A stretch of DNA of 64,000 nt from Streptomyces sp. ISL-1 (GTDB taxonomy: Bacteria > Actinomycetota > Actinomycetes > Streptomycetales > Streptomycetaceae). The translations under genes and the position numbers were made by a program. The number at the start of each line of letters is the position of its first letter. The first letter of the stretch is position 1. This document shows, piece after piece, positions 43,863 to 53,245 of this stretch. The notes under the pieces were generated by a model, which was not told the origin of the DNA, did not search any database, and saw only the letters and a program-made list of their open reading frames with translations. The stretch is from positions 17,826-81,825 of the forward strand of contig NZ_JAGGOI010000008.1 of assembly GCF_018614585.1 (NCBI RefSeq), read 5' to 3'.

Positions 43863-44062
43863 GGATGTGCTCCCTGGAGTGCGACGGCTGTCGGCTTTGC
43901 GTCTTCGGGTGGAAGGCGCACGGGGCCAGACTAACCGGGCCGGCCGACGAAGGGGTGGGCGTCCCACGGGGCGGACGGCATGATGTCCTCGGCGCGCATG
44001 TGATGGCTTTCGGCCACGAAGGACTCGCTCTGCGGTAACCAAGGTCGGCATCGACCGATAGT

Positions 44063-44079
44063 GTTCAGCATTGTCGAAC
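44063..44079. promoter_or_regulatory. GylR operator candidate 1 (upstream of gylR)
   Basis: GTTCAGCATTGTCGAAC is an imperfect 17-bp palindrome, 24 nt before the gylR start. Its core GCATTGTCGAAC recurs exactly before glpF (44970-44986), as expected for an autoregulated IclR-family repressor. Confidence 0.65.
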
Positions 44080-44102
44080 CGCAGTGGAGAAGGGCCGAGC
44101 CA

Positions 44103-44867
44103 ATGGCGAAGAACATCCAGTCACTCGAGCGAGCAGCGGCGATGCTGCGGCTGCTCGCGGGCGGGGAGCGCCGGCTCGGCCTGTCCGACATCGCCTCCTC
44201 GCTCGAGCTGGCCAAGGGCACCGCCCACGGCATTTTGCGCACACTCCAGGCCGAGGGCTTCGTCGAGCAGGACCCGGCGTCCGGCCGCTACCAGCTGGGT
44301 GCCGAGCTGCTCCGCCTCGGAAACAGCTATCTGGACGTCCACGAGCTGCGCGCCCGCGCCCTCGTCTGGACGGACGACCTGGCGCGTTCCAGCGGCGAGA
44401 GCGTCCACCTCGGAGTGCTGCACCAGCACGGCGTCCTCATCGTCCACCACGTCTTCCGGCCCGACGACAGCCGCCAGGTCCTGGAGGTGGGGGCCATGCA
44501 GCCACTGCACTCCACAGCTCTGGGGAAGGTGCTCTCGGCGTACGACCCGGTGGCGCACAGCGAGGTGATGGAGGTCGAGCGCAAGGCCTTCACGCCGCGC
44601 ACGGTCACGGGCCTGGCGGACTTCGAGTCGATGCTCGACCATGCGCGGGCGCGCGGCTGGGCCGCCGACGTGGAAGAGACCTGGGAGGGCGTCGCCTCGC
44701 TGGCCGCGCCCATCACCGACCGTCGCCGCATGCCGGTGGGCGCGGTGGCCATCACGGGCGCGGTCGAGCGGATCTGCGACGACGGAGAGCTGAGGTCCGA
44801 GCTGGTCGCGGCGGTACGGGACTGTGCCCGCGCGGTCTCCAGGGACCTGGGCGCCCAGCGATTCTGA
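44103..44867 (+). CDS. gylR: IclR-family glycerol operon regulator GylR
   Basis: A 254-aa regulator of glycerol catabolism. The winged helix-turn-helix is LGLSDIASSLELAKGTAHGI (about residues 25-44). The C-terminal IclR effector domain includes HLGVLHQHGVLIVHHV and MQPLHSTALGKVL. By family knowledge it represses the downstream glycerol genes until glycerol or glycerol-3-phosphate is present. ATG 44103 follows GGAG. It is separated from glpF by 244 bp with its own promoter elements. Confidence 0.95.
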   Translation: MAKNIQSLERAAAMLRLLAGGERRLGLSDIASSLELAKGTAHGILRTLQAEGFVEQDPASGRYQLGAELLRLGNSYLDVHELRARALVWTDDLARSSGESVHLGVLHQHGVLIVHHVFRPDDSRQVLEVGAMQPLHSTALGKVLSAYDPVAHSEVMEVERKAFTPRTVTGLADFESMLDHARARGWAADVEETWEGVASLAAPITDRRRMPVGAVAITGAVERICDDGELRSELVAAVRDCARAVSRDLGAQRF

Positions 44868-44929
44868 GCGGCGATTCGGCCCTGTTCGGCACCCCGTCGA
44901 TAACGATCGGGTTTTCGGCCACATAACCC

Positions 44930-44986
44930 TTGACGTCGTGTTAACACTGGGGCAAAACTGCCGTGCATCGGTCGGCATTGTCGAAC
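44930..44986 (+). promoter_or_regulatory. Promoter and GylR operator candidate 2 of the glpFKD operon
   Basis: A TTGACG -35-like hexamer (44930-44935) is followed after 18 nt by AAAACT, a weak -10. A perfect palindrome GTGTTAACAC (44938-44947) lies in the spacer. The operator-like GGTCGGCATTGTCGAAC (44970-44986) falls just after the predicted transcription start, well placed for repression. Confidence 0.55.
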
Positions 44987-45111
44987 GCCTAACGGCAATA
45001 CGCGCTAGGGTGTGACAACGCCGGGGCCGGCAATTGCCCTCACCTGAGGGCACGGACCACCGGAGTGACCCGGGGTTCGCTTTCCCTGGACGAAGGACAA
45101 AGGAGTCGCGG

Positions 45112-45900
45112 GTGTCCAGCTCCGACATCTTCATCGGCGAGATCATTGGTACCGCCGTACTCATCCTGCTCGGTGGTGGCGTGGTTGCCGCCGTCGTACT
45201 CAAGCGCTCGAAGGCGCAGAACGCCGGCTGGCTGGCGATAACCTTCGGGTGGGGATTCGCGGTCATGATCGCGGTCTACATGACGGGCACTCTTTCCGGC
45301 GCCCACCTCAACCCCGCAGTCACCGTCGGCATCGCGGTCAAGGACGGGGACTGGAGCAATGTTCCGGTCTACCTCGCCGGGCAGATGCTCGGCGCCATGA
45401 TCGGTGCCGCTCTGGTCTGGATCGCGTACTACGGACAGTTCCAGGCCCACCTCACGGACCCGGAGATCATCGCCGCGCCTCCGCACGAGGAAGGCCTGGT
45501 CAGCGAGGCGGCCGCGCCGAAGGCCGGACCAGTGCTCGGCGTCTTCTCGACAGGCCCCGAGGTCCGGGTCGTGTGGCAGAACCTGGCCACCGAGATCATC
45601 GGCACCACGGTGCTCGTGCTCGCGGTCCTGACACAGGGCCTCAACGACAGCGGCAACGGTCTCGGCGTCATCGGCGCACTGATCGTCGCGCTCACCGTCG
45701 TCGGCATCGGCCTCTCGCTCGGCGGCCCGACGGGCTACGCCATCAACCCGGCCCGCGACCTCGGCCCGCGCATCGTGCACGCCCTGCTGCCGCTGCCCAA
45801 CAAGGGCGGCTCGGACTGGGGCTACGCCTGGATCCCGGTCGTCGGTCCGCTGATCGGCGGCGCCCTCGCAGCGGGTATCTACAACCTCGCGTTCGCCTAA
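45112..45900 (+). CDS. glpF: Glycerol uptake facilitator (aquaglyceroporin) GlpF
   Basis: A 262-aa channel of the MIP family for glycerol diffusion across the membrane. The two pore motifs are HLNPAVTVG and [12 protein letters not shown]; the Asp after the second NPAR is the mark of glycerol facilitators. About six hydrophobic helices are present. GTG 45112 follows AAAGGAG. It heads the glpF-glpK-glpD operon under GylR. Confidence 0.95.
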   Translation: MSSSDIFIGEIIGTAVLILLGGGVVAAVVLKRSKAQNAGWLAITFGWGFAVMIAVYMTGTLSGAHLNPAVTVGIAVKDGDWSNVPVYLAGQMLGAMIGAALVWIAYYGQFQAHLTDPEIIAAPPHEEGLVSEAAAPKAGPVLGVFSTGPEVRVVWQNLATEIIGTTVLVLAVLTQGLNDSGNGLGVIGALIVALTVVGIGLSLGGPTGYAINPARDLGPRIVHALLPLPNKGGSDWGYAWIPVVGPLIGGALAAGIYNLAFA

Positions 45901-45930
45901 GCCGACCCTCTGACCTCGCAGGAGCACCCC

Positions 45931-47466
45931 GTGACCGACGCACACATCACCGGCCCGTTCATCGCGGCCATCGACCAGGGCACCACCTCCAGCCGCTGCA
46001 TCGTCTTCGACACCGACGGCCGGATCGTCTCCGTCGACCAGAAGGAGCACGAGCAGATCTTCCCGAAGCCGGGCTGGGTGGAGCACAACGCCGCCGAGAT
46101 CTGGACCAATGTCCAGGAGGTCGTCGACAGCGCCATCGCCAAGGCGGGTATCACCTCCGCCGACGTCAAGGCCATCGGCATCACCAACCAGCGCGAGACC
46201 ACCGTCCTCTGGGACAAGAACACCGGTGAGCCGGTGCACAACGCGCTGGTCTGGCAGGACACCCGTACCGACGCTCTCTGCAAGGAGCTCGGTCGGAACG
46301 TCGGCCAGGACCGCTTCCGCCGCGAGACGGGCCTGCCCCTGGCCTCGTACTTCGCCGGCCCGAAGATCCGCTGGCTGCTGGACAACGTCGAGGGCCTGCG
46401 CGAGCGCGCCGAGCGCGGCGAGATCCTCTTCGGCACCATGGATTCCTGGGTCATCTGGAACCTGACCGGCGGCGTCGACGGCGGCGTGCACGTCACCGAC
46501 GTCACCAACGCCTCGCGCACCATGCTGATGAACCTGCACACCCTCGACTGGGACCAGAAGATCCTCGAGTCGATGGACGTGCCGGCCGCGGTACTGCCGG
46601 AGATCCGTTCCTCCGCCGAGGTGTACGGCTCGGCCGCCGGCGGCGCGCTCGCCGGTGTGCCGGTCGCGTCCGCGCTCGGTGACCAGCAGGCGGCCCTGTT
46701 CGGCCAGACCTGTTTCGCCGAGGGCGAGGCCAAGTCGACGTACGGCACCGGCACGTTCATGCTGATGAACACCGGCAGCGAGCCCGTCAACTCCTACAAC
46801 GGTCTGCTGACGACCGTCGGCTACCGGATCGGCGACCAGCCCCCCGTGTACGCGCTGGAGGGTTCCATCGCCGTCACCGGTTCGCTGGTGCAGTGGATGC
46901 GCGACCAGATGGGCCTGATCAGCACTGCCGCGGAGATCGAGACCCTCGCTATGAGTGTCGAGGACAACGGCGGCGCCTATTTCGTACCGGCCTTCTCCGG
47001 CCTGTTCGCCCCGTACTGGCGTGACGACGCCCGCGGTGTGATCGCCGGCCTGACCCGCTATGTCACCAAGGCGCACATCGCGCGTGCCGTGCTCGAGGCC
47101 ACGGCCTGGCAGACCCGCGAGATCAGTGACGCCATGACCAAGGACTCCGGTGTCGAGCTGACCGCACTCAAGGTCGACGGCGGTATGACCTCCAACAACC
47201 TGCTGATGCAGACCCTCTCGGACTTCCTGGACGCACCGGTGGTGCGCCCGATGGTCGCTGAGACGACCTGCCTCGGCGCTGCCTACGCCGCCGGTTTGGC
47301 CGTCGGCTACTGGCCGGACACCGACGCGCTTCGCGCCAACTGGCGCCGGGCCGCCGAGTGGACCCCGCACATGGACGCGGACAAGCGGGACCGCGAGTAC
47401 AAGAGCTGGCTCAAGGCCGTCGAGCGGACCATGGGCTGGCTCGAAGACGACGCTGACGAGGAGTAA
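45931..47466 (+). CDS. glpK: Glycerol kinase
   Basis: A 511-aa FGGY-family kinase converting glycerol to glycerol-3-phosphate with ATP. N-terminal motif [16 protein letters not shown], the glycerol-contacting [18 protein letters not shown], and the nucleotide-site segment [15 protein letters not shown]. Length is normal. It starts 30 nt after glpF, is followed after 6 nt by glpD, and is therefore translated from the same mRNA. Confidence 0.97.
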   Translation: MTDAHITGPFIAAIDQGTTSSRCIVFDTDGRIVSVDQKEHEQIFPKPGWVEHNAAEIWTNVQEVVDSAIAKAGITSADVKAIGITNQRETTVLWDKNTGEPVHNALVWQDTRTDALCKELGRNVGQDRFRRETGLPLASYFAGPKIRWLLDNVEGLRERAERGEILFGTMDSWVIWNLTGGVDGGVHVTDVTNASRTMLMNLHTLDWDQKILESMDVPAAVLPEIRSSAEVYGSAAGGALAGVPVASALGDQQAALFGQTCFAEGEAKSTYGTGTFMLMNTGSEPVNSYNGLLTTVGYRIGDQPPVYALEGSIAVTGSLVQWMRDQMGLISTAAEIETLAMSVEDNGGAYFVPAFSGLFAPYWRDDARGVIAGLTRYVTKAHIARAVLEATAWQTREISDAMTKDSGVELTALKVDGGMTSNNLLMQTLSDFLDAPVVRPMVAETTCLGAAYAAGLAVGYWPDTDALRANWRRAAEWTPHMDADKRDREYKSWLKAVERTMGWLEDDADEE

Positions 47467-47472
47467 TTCGAG

Positions 47473-49083
47473 ATGACCACCCTGCAGAGCGTCCCCGCCC
47501 TGGGGACACACCCGGCTGCCGGCTCCCTGCCGAGCCGCGCCGAAACTCAGGAGCAGCTTTCCAAGGCGACATACGACCTCCTGGTGATCGGCGGCGGCAT
47601 CCTGGGCATATCCACCGCCTGGCATGCGGCGCAGTCCGGGCTGCGGGTGGCTCTGGTGGACGCCGGCGACTTCGCCGGCGCCACCTCCTCAGCCTCCTCC
47701 AAGCTGCTCCACGGCGGTCTGCGCTATCTGCAGACCGGCGCGGTGAAGCTGGTGGCGGAGAACCACTTCGAGCGGCGGGCGGTATCCCGTCAGGTGGCTC
47801 CCCACCTGGCCAACCCGCTCACCTTCTATCTGCCGGTGTACAAGGGCGGACCGCACGGCGCGGCGAAGCTCGGCGCGGGCGTCTTCGCCTACTCCGCACT
47901 CTCCGCGTTCGGCGACGGCGTCGGCCATGTCATCAGCGGGAACAAGGCGCAGCGTGATGTGCCCGAGCTGCGTACGGAGGGCCTGAAGGCCGTGGCCGTG
48001 TACGGCGACGACCAGATGAACGACTCCCGGATGGCGCTGATGACGGTGCGTGCGGCCGTCGAGTCGGGCGCCACCGTTCTCAACCACGCCGAGGTCACCG
48101 GGCTGCGCTTCACCAAGGGCCGGGTCACGGGCGCGGAGCTCAAGGACCGTATGGACGGCACGGAGTTCGGTGTCACGGCCCGTCTGGTGCTCAACGCCAC
48201 CGGTCCGTGGGTCGACCACCTGCGCCGGATGGAGAACCCGGACGCGGCTCCGTCCATCCGCCTGTCCAAGGGCGCGCACCTGGTGCTCAAGCGGACCTCG
48301 CCGTGGAAGGCCGCACTGGCGACGCCGATCGACAAGTACCGCATCACCTTCGCCCTCCCCTGGGAGGACATGCTGCTGCTCGGTACGACGGACGAGGTGT
48401 ACGAGGGCGACCCGGCGGATGTCGCGGTCAACGAGAAGGACACCGCGCAGATCCTGGACGAGGCCGCGTTCTCCATCCGGGACCAGCAGCTGTCGCGAGA
48501 CCTGATCACGTACTCCTTCGCGGGTCTGCGGGTGCTGCCGGGCGGTCCCGGTGACACCTCGAAGGCCAAGCGCGAGACGGTCGTCACCGAGGGCCGCGCC
48601 GGCATGCTGTCGGTGGCCGGCGGCAAGTGGACGACCTTCCGCCACATCGGCCGTACGGTGATGAACAAGCTGGCCGCCCTGCCCGGGGGGCCGCTGGCCG
48701 ACGACATGGAGCCGATCTCGCGGCTGCCGAAGAAGCTTCCGTTGCCGGGTATTGCCAACCCGAACGCGGTCGCGCACCGGCTGCTGGTCGACGGCGGTAC
48801 GCCTGGTCCGCGGATGGCCGCGGACACCGCCAGGCACCTGGCCACGCACTACGGCTCGCTCTCCTTCGACATCGCTCGCCTCGCCAACGACGACCCGGCG
48901 CTCGGCGCGCGGATACACCCGGACGCCCCGGAGATCTGGGCGCAGGTCGTGTACGCGCGCGACCACGAGTGGGCCGAGACGGCGGACGATGTGCTGCGCC
49001 GCCGTACGACGCTGACGATCCGGGGGCTCGCTACGGACGAGATCCGCGAGAAGGTCGACAAGCTACTCGTCGACAAGCACTGA
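47473..49083 (+). CDS. glpD: Glycerol-3-phosphate dehydrogenase, FAD-dependent
   Basis: A 536-aa membrane-associated flavoenzyme that oxidises glycerol-3-phosphate to dihydroxyacetone phosphate and passes electrons to quinone. The FAD-binding motif is LLVIGGGILGISTAWHAAQ, followed by the family segment SSASSKLLHGGLRYLQ and a second flavin contact LNATGPWVDHLRR. The C-terminal domain includes HEWAETADDVLRRRTTL. It is the last gene of the glycerol operon, ending before a very strong hairpin. Confidence 0.97.
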   Translation: MTTLQSVPALGTHPAAGSLPSRAETQEQLSKATYDLLVIGGGILGISTAWHAAQSGLRVALVDAGDFAGATSSASSKLLHGGLRYLQTGAVKLVAENHFERRAVSRQVAPHLANPLTFYLPVYKGGPHGAAKLGAGVFAYSALSAFGDGVGHVISGNKAQRDVPELRTEGLKAVAVYGDDQMNDSRMALMTVRAAVESGATVLNHAEVTGLRFTKGRVTGAELKDRMDGTEFGVTARLVLNATGPWVDHLRRMENPDAAPSIRLSKGAHLVLKRTSPWKAALATPIDKYRITFALPWEDMLLLGTTDEVYEGDPADVAVNEKDTAQILDEAAFSIRDQQLSRDLITYSFAGLRVLPGGPGDTSKAKRETVVTEGRAGMLSVAGGKWTTFRHIGRTVMNKLAALPGGPLADDMEPISRLPKKLPLPGIANPNAVAHRLLVDGGTPGPRMAADTARHLATHYGSLSFDIARLANDDPALGARIHPDAPEIWAQVVYARDHEWAETADDVLRRRTTLTIRGLATDEIREKVDKLLVDKH

Positions 49084-49143
49084 CAAGAACTGACAAGAAC
49101 CGACAGGGCTCGCAAGGGCTGACGCCGGTCCAGGACTGACACC

Positions 49144-49182
49144 GCGTAAGGGGCGGCCTCCAATGGAGGCCGCCCCTTACGC
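49144..49182 (+). terminator. Operon terminator after glpD
   Basis: A near-perfect palindrome of two 19-nt arms (49144-49162 and 49164-49182) around one central A, 60 nt beyond the stop. Confidence 0.85.
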
Positions 49183-49310
49183 ATGCAATCGGTTTCGGGC
49201 TCGATCGGGCAGAACGGATCGAAACGCTCCGGCGATTCGCCGGGAAGACCGCCGCCCCAATCGTACGGAAGGAGGCTTCTACCACCCTCCGGGACGCATA
49301 ATGGGGACCG

Positions 49311-49325
49311 ATACATCGGATGTAT
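49311..49325. promoter_or_regulatory. Operator-like palindrome before the FadR-type gene
   Basis: ATACATC-G-GATGTAT is a perfect 15-bp palindrome, 11 nt before the start codon. Part of it (CATCCGATGTAT) is repeated at 50625-50636 before the decayed fuconate dehydratase. Probably the regulator's own site. Confidence 0.65.
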
Positions 49326-49336
49326 GGAGGTCGCCC

Positions 49337-50008
49337 ATGGCTGTCACCGACGAGGCCATCGAGAAGATCAAGGGAATGATCGTCTCGGGTGCGCTGCGCC
49401 CCGGCGACCGCCTCCCCAAGGAGAGCGAACTCGCCGCCGAGCTGGGCCTGTCCCGCAACTCGTTGCGTGAGGCGGTGCGCGCGCTGTCACTGATCCGCAT
49501 CCTGGACGTCCGGCAGGGCGACGGCACCTACGTCACCAGCCTGGACCCGCAGCTGCTGCTGGAAGCCCTGAGCTTCGTCGTCGACTTCCACCGGGACGAC
49601 ACGGTGCTGGAGTTCCTCGCCGTACGCCGCATCCTGGAACCGGCCGCCACCGCGATGGCCGCCGGCCGGATGAGCGAAAGCGAACTGGACGTGCTGAGCG
49701 CCCAGTTGGACGCGCTCGGGCCACAGCCCTCGGTGGAGGAGCTGGTCGCAGCCGACCTCGAGTTCCACCGCGGCATCGTGCAGTCCTCGGGCAATTCGGT
49801 GCTCTGCTCGCTGCTTGACGGGCTGTCCGGGCCGACCACCCGGGCGCGGGTCTGGCGCGGTCTGACCCAGGAGGACGCGGTCAGCCGTACGCTCCACGAG
49901 CACCGGGCGATCCTGGCGGCGCTGCGGGACCGGGACGCGGAGGCGGCGCGGTCGTGGGCGACGGTGCATATCGCGAGCGTGGAGCAGTGGCTGAGGTCGT
50001 CGCTTTGA
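49337..50008 (+). CDS. GntR-family transcriptional regulator, FadR subfamily
   Basis: A 223-aa regulator. The winged helix-turn-helix is RLPKESELAAELGLSRNSLR and the helical FCD effector domain follows (LEFLAVRRILEPAATAMAAG and LEFHRGIVQSSGN, whose His and Asp positions usually bind a metal). Sugar-acid ligands are common in this group, consistent with the neighbouring fuconate dehydratase remnant. ATG 49337 follows GGAGG. The stop codon TGA at 50006-50008 lies at the edge of an insertion-element remnant and may have been supplied by it. Confidence 0.9.
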   Translation: MAVTDEAIEKIKGMIVSGALRPGDRLPKESELAAELGLSRNSLREAVRALSLIRILDVRQGDGTYVTSLDPQLLLEALSFVVDFHRDDTVLEFLAVRRILEPAATAMAAGRMSESELDVLSAQLDALGPQPSVEELVAADLEFHRGIVQSSGNSVLCSLLDGLSGPTTRARVWRGLTQEDAVSRTLHEHRAILAALRDRDAEAARSWATVHIASVEQWLRSSL

Positions 50009-50109
50009 CTTCCGCTCCCCGCCCTAAAGGGCAGGGATTCCTGCCACGGTCGGCTGACCGTCTCGGTGGGTTCCTGCTTCAACGCGCTGTGCCGGTAGGA
50101 GTACCGGTC
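50009..50109 (-). mobile_element. IS200/IS605-family element remnant (tnpB 3' end and terminal hairpin)
   Basis: The sequence has the terminal hairpin typical of streptomycete IS200/IS605 elements: GCCCT-AA-AGGGC (50021-50032) flanked by CCCC and GGG. Reading leftward on the minus strand, the preceding codons give KQEPTETVSRPWQESLPF, like the C-terminal tail of TnpB accessory proteins. The transposase and nearly all of tnpB are gone. I know this end sequence from memory, not from a search. Confidence 0.6.
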
Positions 50110-50166
50110 TTACCTGCGCCGCCGCCGCGCCGAGTACGGTGCCGCGAAGTCCCTTGTCCCCGTCAT
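50110..50166 (-). pseudogene. Truncated start of an unknown gene
   Basis: ATG 50166 is preceded by an excellent AAGGAGG site (50174-50180) and opens an 18-codon frame (MTGTRDFAAPYSARRRR and so on) that stops at the boundary with the IS remnant. It follows the fuconate dehydratase remnant on the same strand, so it is probably the 5' end of the next gene of a lost catabolic operon. Confidence 0.45.
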
Positions 50167-50216
50167 GAGTTGACCTCCTTGATGATGCGGCGGGCCCGCC
50201 AGACAGGCCCTTGCGG

Positions 50217-50585
50217 CTAGCGGTGGTCGGCGATCGACTCGGGGAGCATGCGGGCGGAGAAGCCCGGGGCGCTCGGGGCGACATACCGTCCGGAGGCGAT
50301 CTCCGCGAGGTCGGCGTTGACGGGCGCTGCGGGGTCGGCTGCCGTACGGGGAACCGGGCGCCCGATGACATACGGGCGCAGCGCCTCGATGGCGGCGGCC
50401 ACGACATCGTTGCCACGCCCGACGGTGAAGCAGAAGCCGTGCCCCTCGGTCCCGTCGGACGCGCGTATCACCACATAGGCGGCGGAGTAGTCGGGGTCGG
50501 GGTTCATGGCGTCGGAGCCGTCGAGCTGTTCCGAGGTCGGGAAGCGGATGTCGTGAACCTCGAACTCCGTGACGGTCCGGCTCAT
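50217..50585 (-). pseudogene. L-fuconate dehydratase (enolase superfamily), internal deletion
   Basis: A 122-codon open frame. Its first 75-80 residues match the N-terminus of L-fuconate dehydratases: [52 protein letters not shown]. Its last 25 match the C-terminus: [19 protein letters not shown]. Full-length enzymes are about 430 aa, so roughly 300 internal codons are missing, including the whole catalytic barrel. The deletion is in frame. ATG 50585 follows GGGGGC. It cannot be an active dehydratase. Confidence 0.75.
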
Positions 50586-50624
50586 GCACGCCCCCGTGAA
50601 GAAGAACATCGGATCTCTCTGGGT

Positions 50625-50636
50625 CATCCGATGTAT
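50625..50636. promoter_or_regulatory. Second partial FadR-type operator
   Basis: CATCCGATGTAT matches the right two-thirds of the palindrome at 49311-49325 with one change. It lies 40 nt upstream of the fuconate dehydratase remnant start, suggesting that this regulator formerly controlled that gene. Confidence 0.45.
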
Positions 50637-50840
50637 AGCGCCGTTCGCGCCGCAACGTCCAGGGCCGGGACGAAATTTTCGTACACAGCTCGGATGAATC
50701 GATGGCCGGGATGCCCTGGTTCTCCGACGTATGCCCTATCGCGCGGAAGTTCACCCGGCCGTGCAAGGGGGCTGCGGCCGGGCACCCCGTAAGCCGTAAG
50801 GTTGGGGCGTAGACAAGGGAACTTCGGAAGGAGGCACTGG

Positions 50841-51836
50841 GTGATCGAGCTCGAGGGGGTTCCCGAGCTGATCGACCCGGTCATGGTGGCCGCGTTCGAG
50901 GGCTGGAACGACGCCGGCGACGCCGCCTCCACCGCGGTCGCACACCTGGACCGGGAATGGAAGGGCGAGGTGTTCGCGGCGCTCGACGCCGAGGACTACT
51001 ACGACTTCCAGGTCAACCGGCCCACGGTGTGGCTGGACGGCGGAGTACGGAAGATCACCTGGCCCACCACCCGGCTCTCCGTCGTCCGCATCGGCGGCGA
51101 CAAGCCACGCGATCTGGTGCTCGTCCGCGGCATCGAGCCGTCCATGCGCTGGCGCTCGTTCTGCAACGAGATCCTGGGCTTCGCCCATGAGCTGGGCGTC
51201 GAGATGGTGGTCATCCTGGGCGCGCTGCTCGGCGACACCCCGCACACCCGTCCGGTGCCGGTCAGCGGCATCACCTCCGATCCAGATCTGGCGAGGACCA
51301 TGGATCTGGAGGAGACCAGGTACGAGGGGCCGACCGGGATCGTCGGCATCCTGCAGGAGGCGTGCACACACGCGGGTGTGCCGGCCGTGAGCCTGTGGGC
51401 CGCGGTGCCGCACTATGTGTCGCAGCCGCCCAACCCCAAGGCGACACTCGCGCTGCTCAACCGCCTCGAGGACCTGATCGGCCTGCGGATTCCGCTGGGC
51501 GAACTGGCCGAGGACGCACGGGCCTGGCAGCTCGGCGTGGATCAACTGGCTGCCGAGGACAGCGAAGTGGCTGAGTACGTTCAGACTCTGGAGGAGGCGC
51601 GGGACACCGCCGAGCTTCCCGAGGCGTCGGGCGAGGCGATCGCCCGCGAATTCGAACGCTATCTGCGCAGGCGCGACGGCGGTCCCGGGCATGCGACGGA
51701 CGGCGGCGAGGGCAGCTCGTATCTGCGCGACACCTCCAGCGGGAGGACCCGGCCGCCGTTGCCGCCGCGTGCAGAGCCCGATCCCGAGGTGGAGCAGGGG
51801 CCCGAGGCTGAGGACGAAGATTCCTCGGACGACTGA
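50841..51836 (+). CDS. PAC2-family protein
   Basis: A 331-aa protein of the PAC2 (DUF75) family, named after an archaeal/eukaryotic proteasome-assembly chaperone. The core begins IELEGVPELIDPVMVAAFEG, with the conserved VMVAAFEGWNDAG and the segment AHELGVEMVVILGALLGDTP. The C-terminal 60 residues are disordered and acidic. A role in proteasome assembly has been suggested for some bacterial homologues but is not established. GTG 50841 follows GGAAGGAGG. It converges with mshC over a bidirectional terminator. Confidence 0.92.
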   Translation: MIELEGVPELIDPVMVAAFEGWNDAGDAASTAVAHLDREWKGEVFAALDAEDYYDFQVNRPTVWLDGGVRKITWPTTRLSVVRIGGDKPRDLVLVRGIEPSMRWRSFCNEILGFAHELGVEMVVILGALLGDTPHTRPVPVSGITSDPDLARTMDLEETRYEGPTGIVGILQEACTHAGVPAVSLWAAVPHYVSQPPNPKATLALLNRLEDLIGLRIPLGELAEDARAWQLGVDQLAAEDSEVAEYVQTLEEARDTAELPEASGEAIAREFERYLRRRDGGPGHATDGGEGSSYLRDTSSGRTRPPLPPRAEPDPEVEQGPEAEDEDSSDD

Positions 51837-51849
51837 GGTATGGCAGTGA

Positions 51850-51888
51850 GGAGCGGGGCGGGCGCCGGCCTGGCGCCCGCCCCGCTCC
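51850..51888. terminator. Bidirectional terminator between PAC2 and mshC
   Basis: A perfect 17-bp stem (51850-51866 with 51872-51888) with a 5-nt loop lies between the two convergent stop codons. Confidence 0.85.
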
Positions 51889-52015
51889 GTTCTCGGTTCG
51901 TACTCAGCGCTCCCAGTCCGTACTCGGCGTCGGACCTGAGGCAGCCGCAACTCCCGTGCAGAGGGAGCCGGGTGGGCAAAGGCCCGCCCGGCGCCCGATC
52001 AGGCGTCGTACGGGG

Positions 52016-53245
52016 TTAGAGCGCGACGCCCAGCAGCGCGTCGACGGCACGTGAGACGAGGCCGGGCGCGCCCTCGTCCGTACCGCCCTCGGACTCCTGG
52101 CGCGCGGCCCAGCGGTCGACGGCGACCAGCGCGGCGGGCGCGTCGAGGTCGTTCGCGAGTGCGGCGCGGATCTCCCCGACCAGGGCGTCGGCGGCCGGCC
52201 CGTCGGGCCGGGACACGGCCGCACGCCAGCGGCCGAGGCGCTCGACAGCGTCCTGGAGGACCTGGTCGGTCCACTCCCAGTCGGCGCGGTAGTGATGGGA
52301 GAGCAGGGCGAGCCGGATCGCGACGGGGTCGACTCCGTCGCGGCGCAGCTTGGACACGAAGACCAGGTTGCCCTTGGACTTGGACATCTTCTCGCCGTTG
52401 AGCGCGACCATGCCGGTGTGGACGTAAGCCTTGGCGAAGGGGTGCTCGCCGGTGAGGACTTGGGCGTGCGAGGCGCCCATCTCGTGGTGCGGGAAGGCGA
52501 GATCGGAGCCGCCGCCCTGTACGTCGAAGCCCATGCCGAGATGGTCCAGGGCGATGGCCACACACTCGATGTGCCATCCGGGCCGCCCGGACCCGAGGGT
52601 GCCGCCGTCCCAACTCGGCTCGCCCTCGCGGGCGGCCATCCACAGCATCGGGTCGAGGGGATTCTTCTTGCCGGGGCGGTCGGGGTCGCCGCCACGCTCG
52701 GCGGACAGCAGCCGCATCGCTTCGGCGTCGAGGTTGGACACCTCGCCGAAGTGCGGGTCGGCCTCCACGGAGAAGTACACGTCGCCTTCGAGCTCGTACG
52801 CGGCACCCGCGTCCCGGAGCCGCTCGACGAGCGGCACGATGCCGGGTATGGCCTCGACGGCGCCGATGTAGTGCTGCGGGGGAAGCATCCGCAGTGCGGT
52901 CATGTCCTCGCGAAAGAGCGCGGTCTCGCGCTCGGCGAGTTCGGTCCAGTCGTGCCCGTCGCGGATGGCGCGCTCGAGGAGCGGGTCGTCGACGTCCGTG
53001 ACGTTCTGGACGTAGTGCACCTGCCGCTTGGTGTCGAGCCACACGCGTTGAACGAGGTCGAACGCGTTGTAGGTCGCCGCGTGCCCCATGTGGGTCGCGT
53101 CGTACGGCGTGATGCCGCAGACATAGATACGGGCGACAGGACCGGGGTCGAGGGTCACAGGACCACCGGTCGCGGTGTCGTGGATCCGGAGGTCGCGGCC
53201 CGTGCCAGGCAGGGCGGGGACCTCAGAAGCGGGCCAGGCATGCAT
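52016..53245 (-). CDS. mshC: Cysteine:glucosaminyl-inositol ligase MshC (mycothiol synthesis)
   Basis: A 409-aa ATP-dependent ligase that joins cysteine to GlcN-inositol, the penultimate step of mycothiol synthesis. It is a paralogue of cysteinyl-tRNA synthetase: the HIGH-like motif is [10 protein letters not shown], the KMSKS loop is [10 protein letters not shown], and the zinc ligand Cys43 lies in YVCGITPYD. It lacks the anticodon-binding domain of true CysRS, which fits the short length. Mycothiol is the main low-molecular-weight thiol of actinomycetes. The gene lies downstream of the 53613-55790 trio on the same strand. Confidence 0.95.
   Translation of the reverse strand: MHAWPASEVPALPGTGRDLRIHDTATGGPVTLDPGPVARIYVCGITPYDATHMGHAATYNAFDLVQRVWLDTKRQVHYVQNVTDVDDPLLERAIRDGHDWTELAERETALFREDMTALRMLPPQHYIGAVEAIPGIVPLVERLRDAGAAYELEGDVYFSVEADPHFGEVSNLDAEAMRLLSAERGGDPDRPGKKNPLDPMLWMAAREGEPSWDGGTLGSGRPGWHIECVAIALDHLGMGFDVQGGGSDLAFPHHEMGASHAQVLTGEHPFAKAYVHTGMVALNGEKMSKSKGNLVFVSKLRRDGVDPVAIRLALLSHHYRADWEWTDQVLQDAVERLGRWRAAVSRPDGPAADALVGEIRAALANDLDAPAALVAVDRWAARQESEGGTDEGAPGLVSRAVDALLGVAL

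Noticed and set aside
43863..44060. Possible riboswitch or leader peptide before metH
   Set aside because: No cobalamin-riboswitch core or SAM-riboswitch pattern could be recognised. A short frame (about 28 codons ending near 43931) has no ribosome-binding site.
49070..49140. TTGTCAGTG-like sequence on the minus strand at the end of glpD
   Set aside because: It lies in a short CTGACAAGAA repeat, has no -10 at the required 8-nt spacing, and no minus-strand gene follows.
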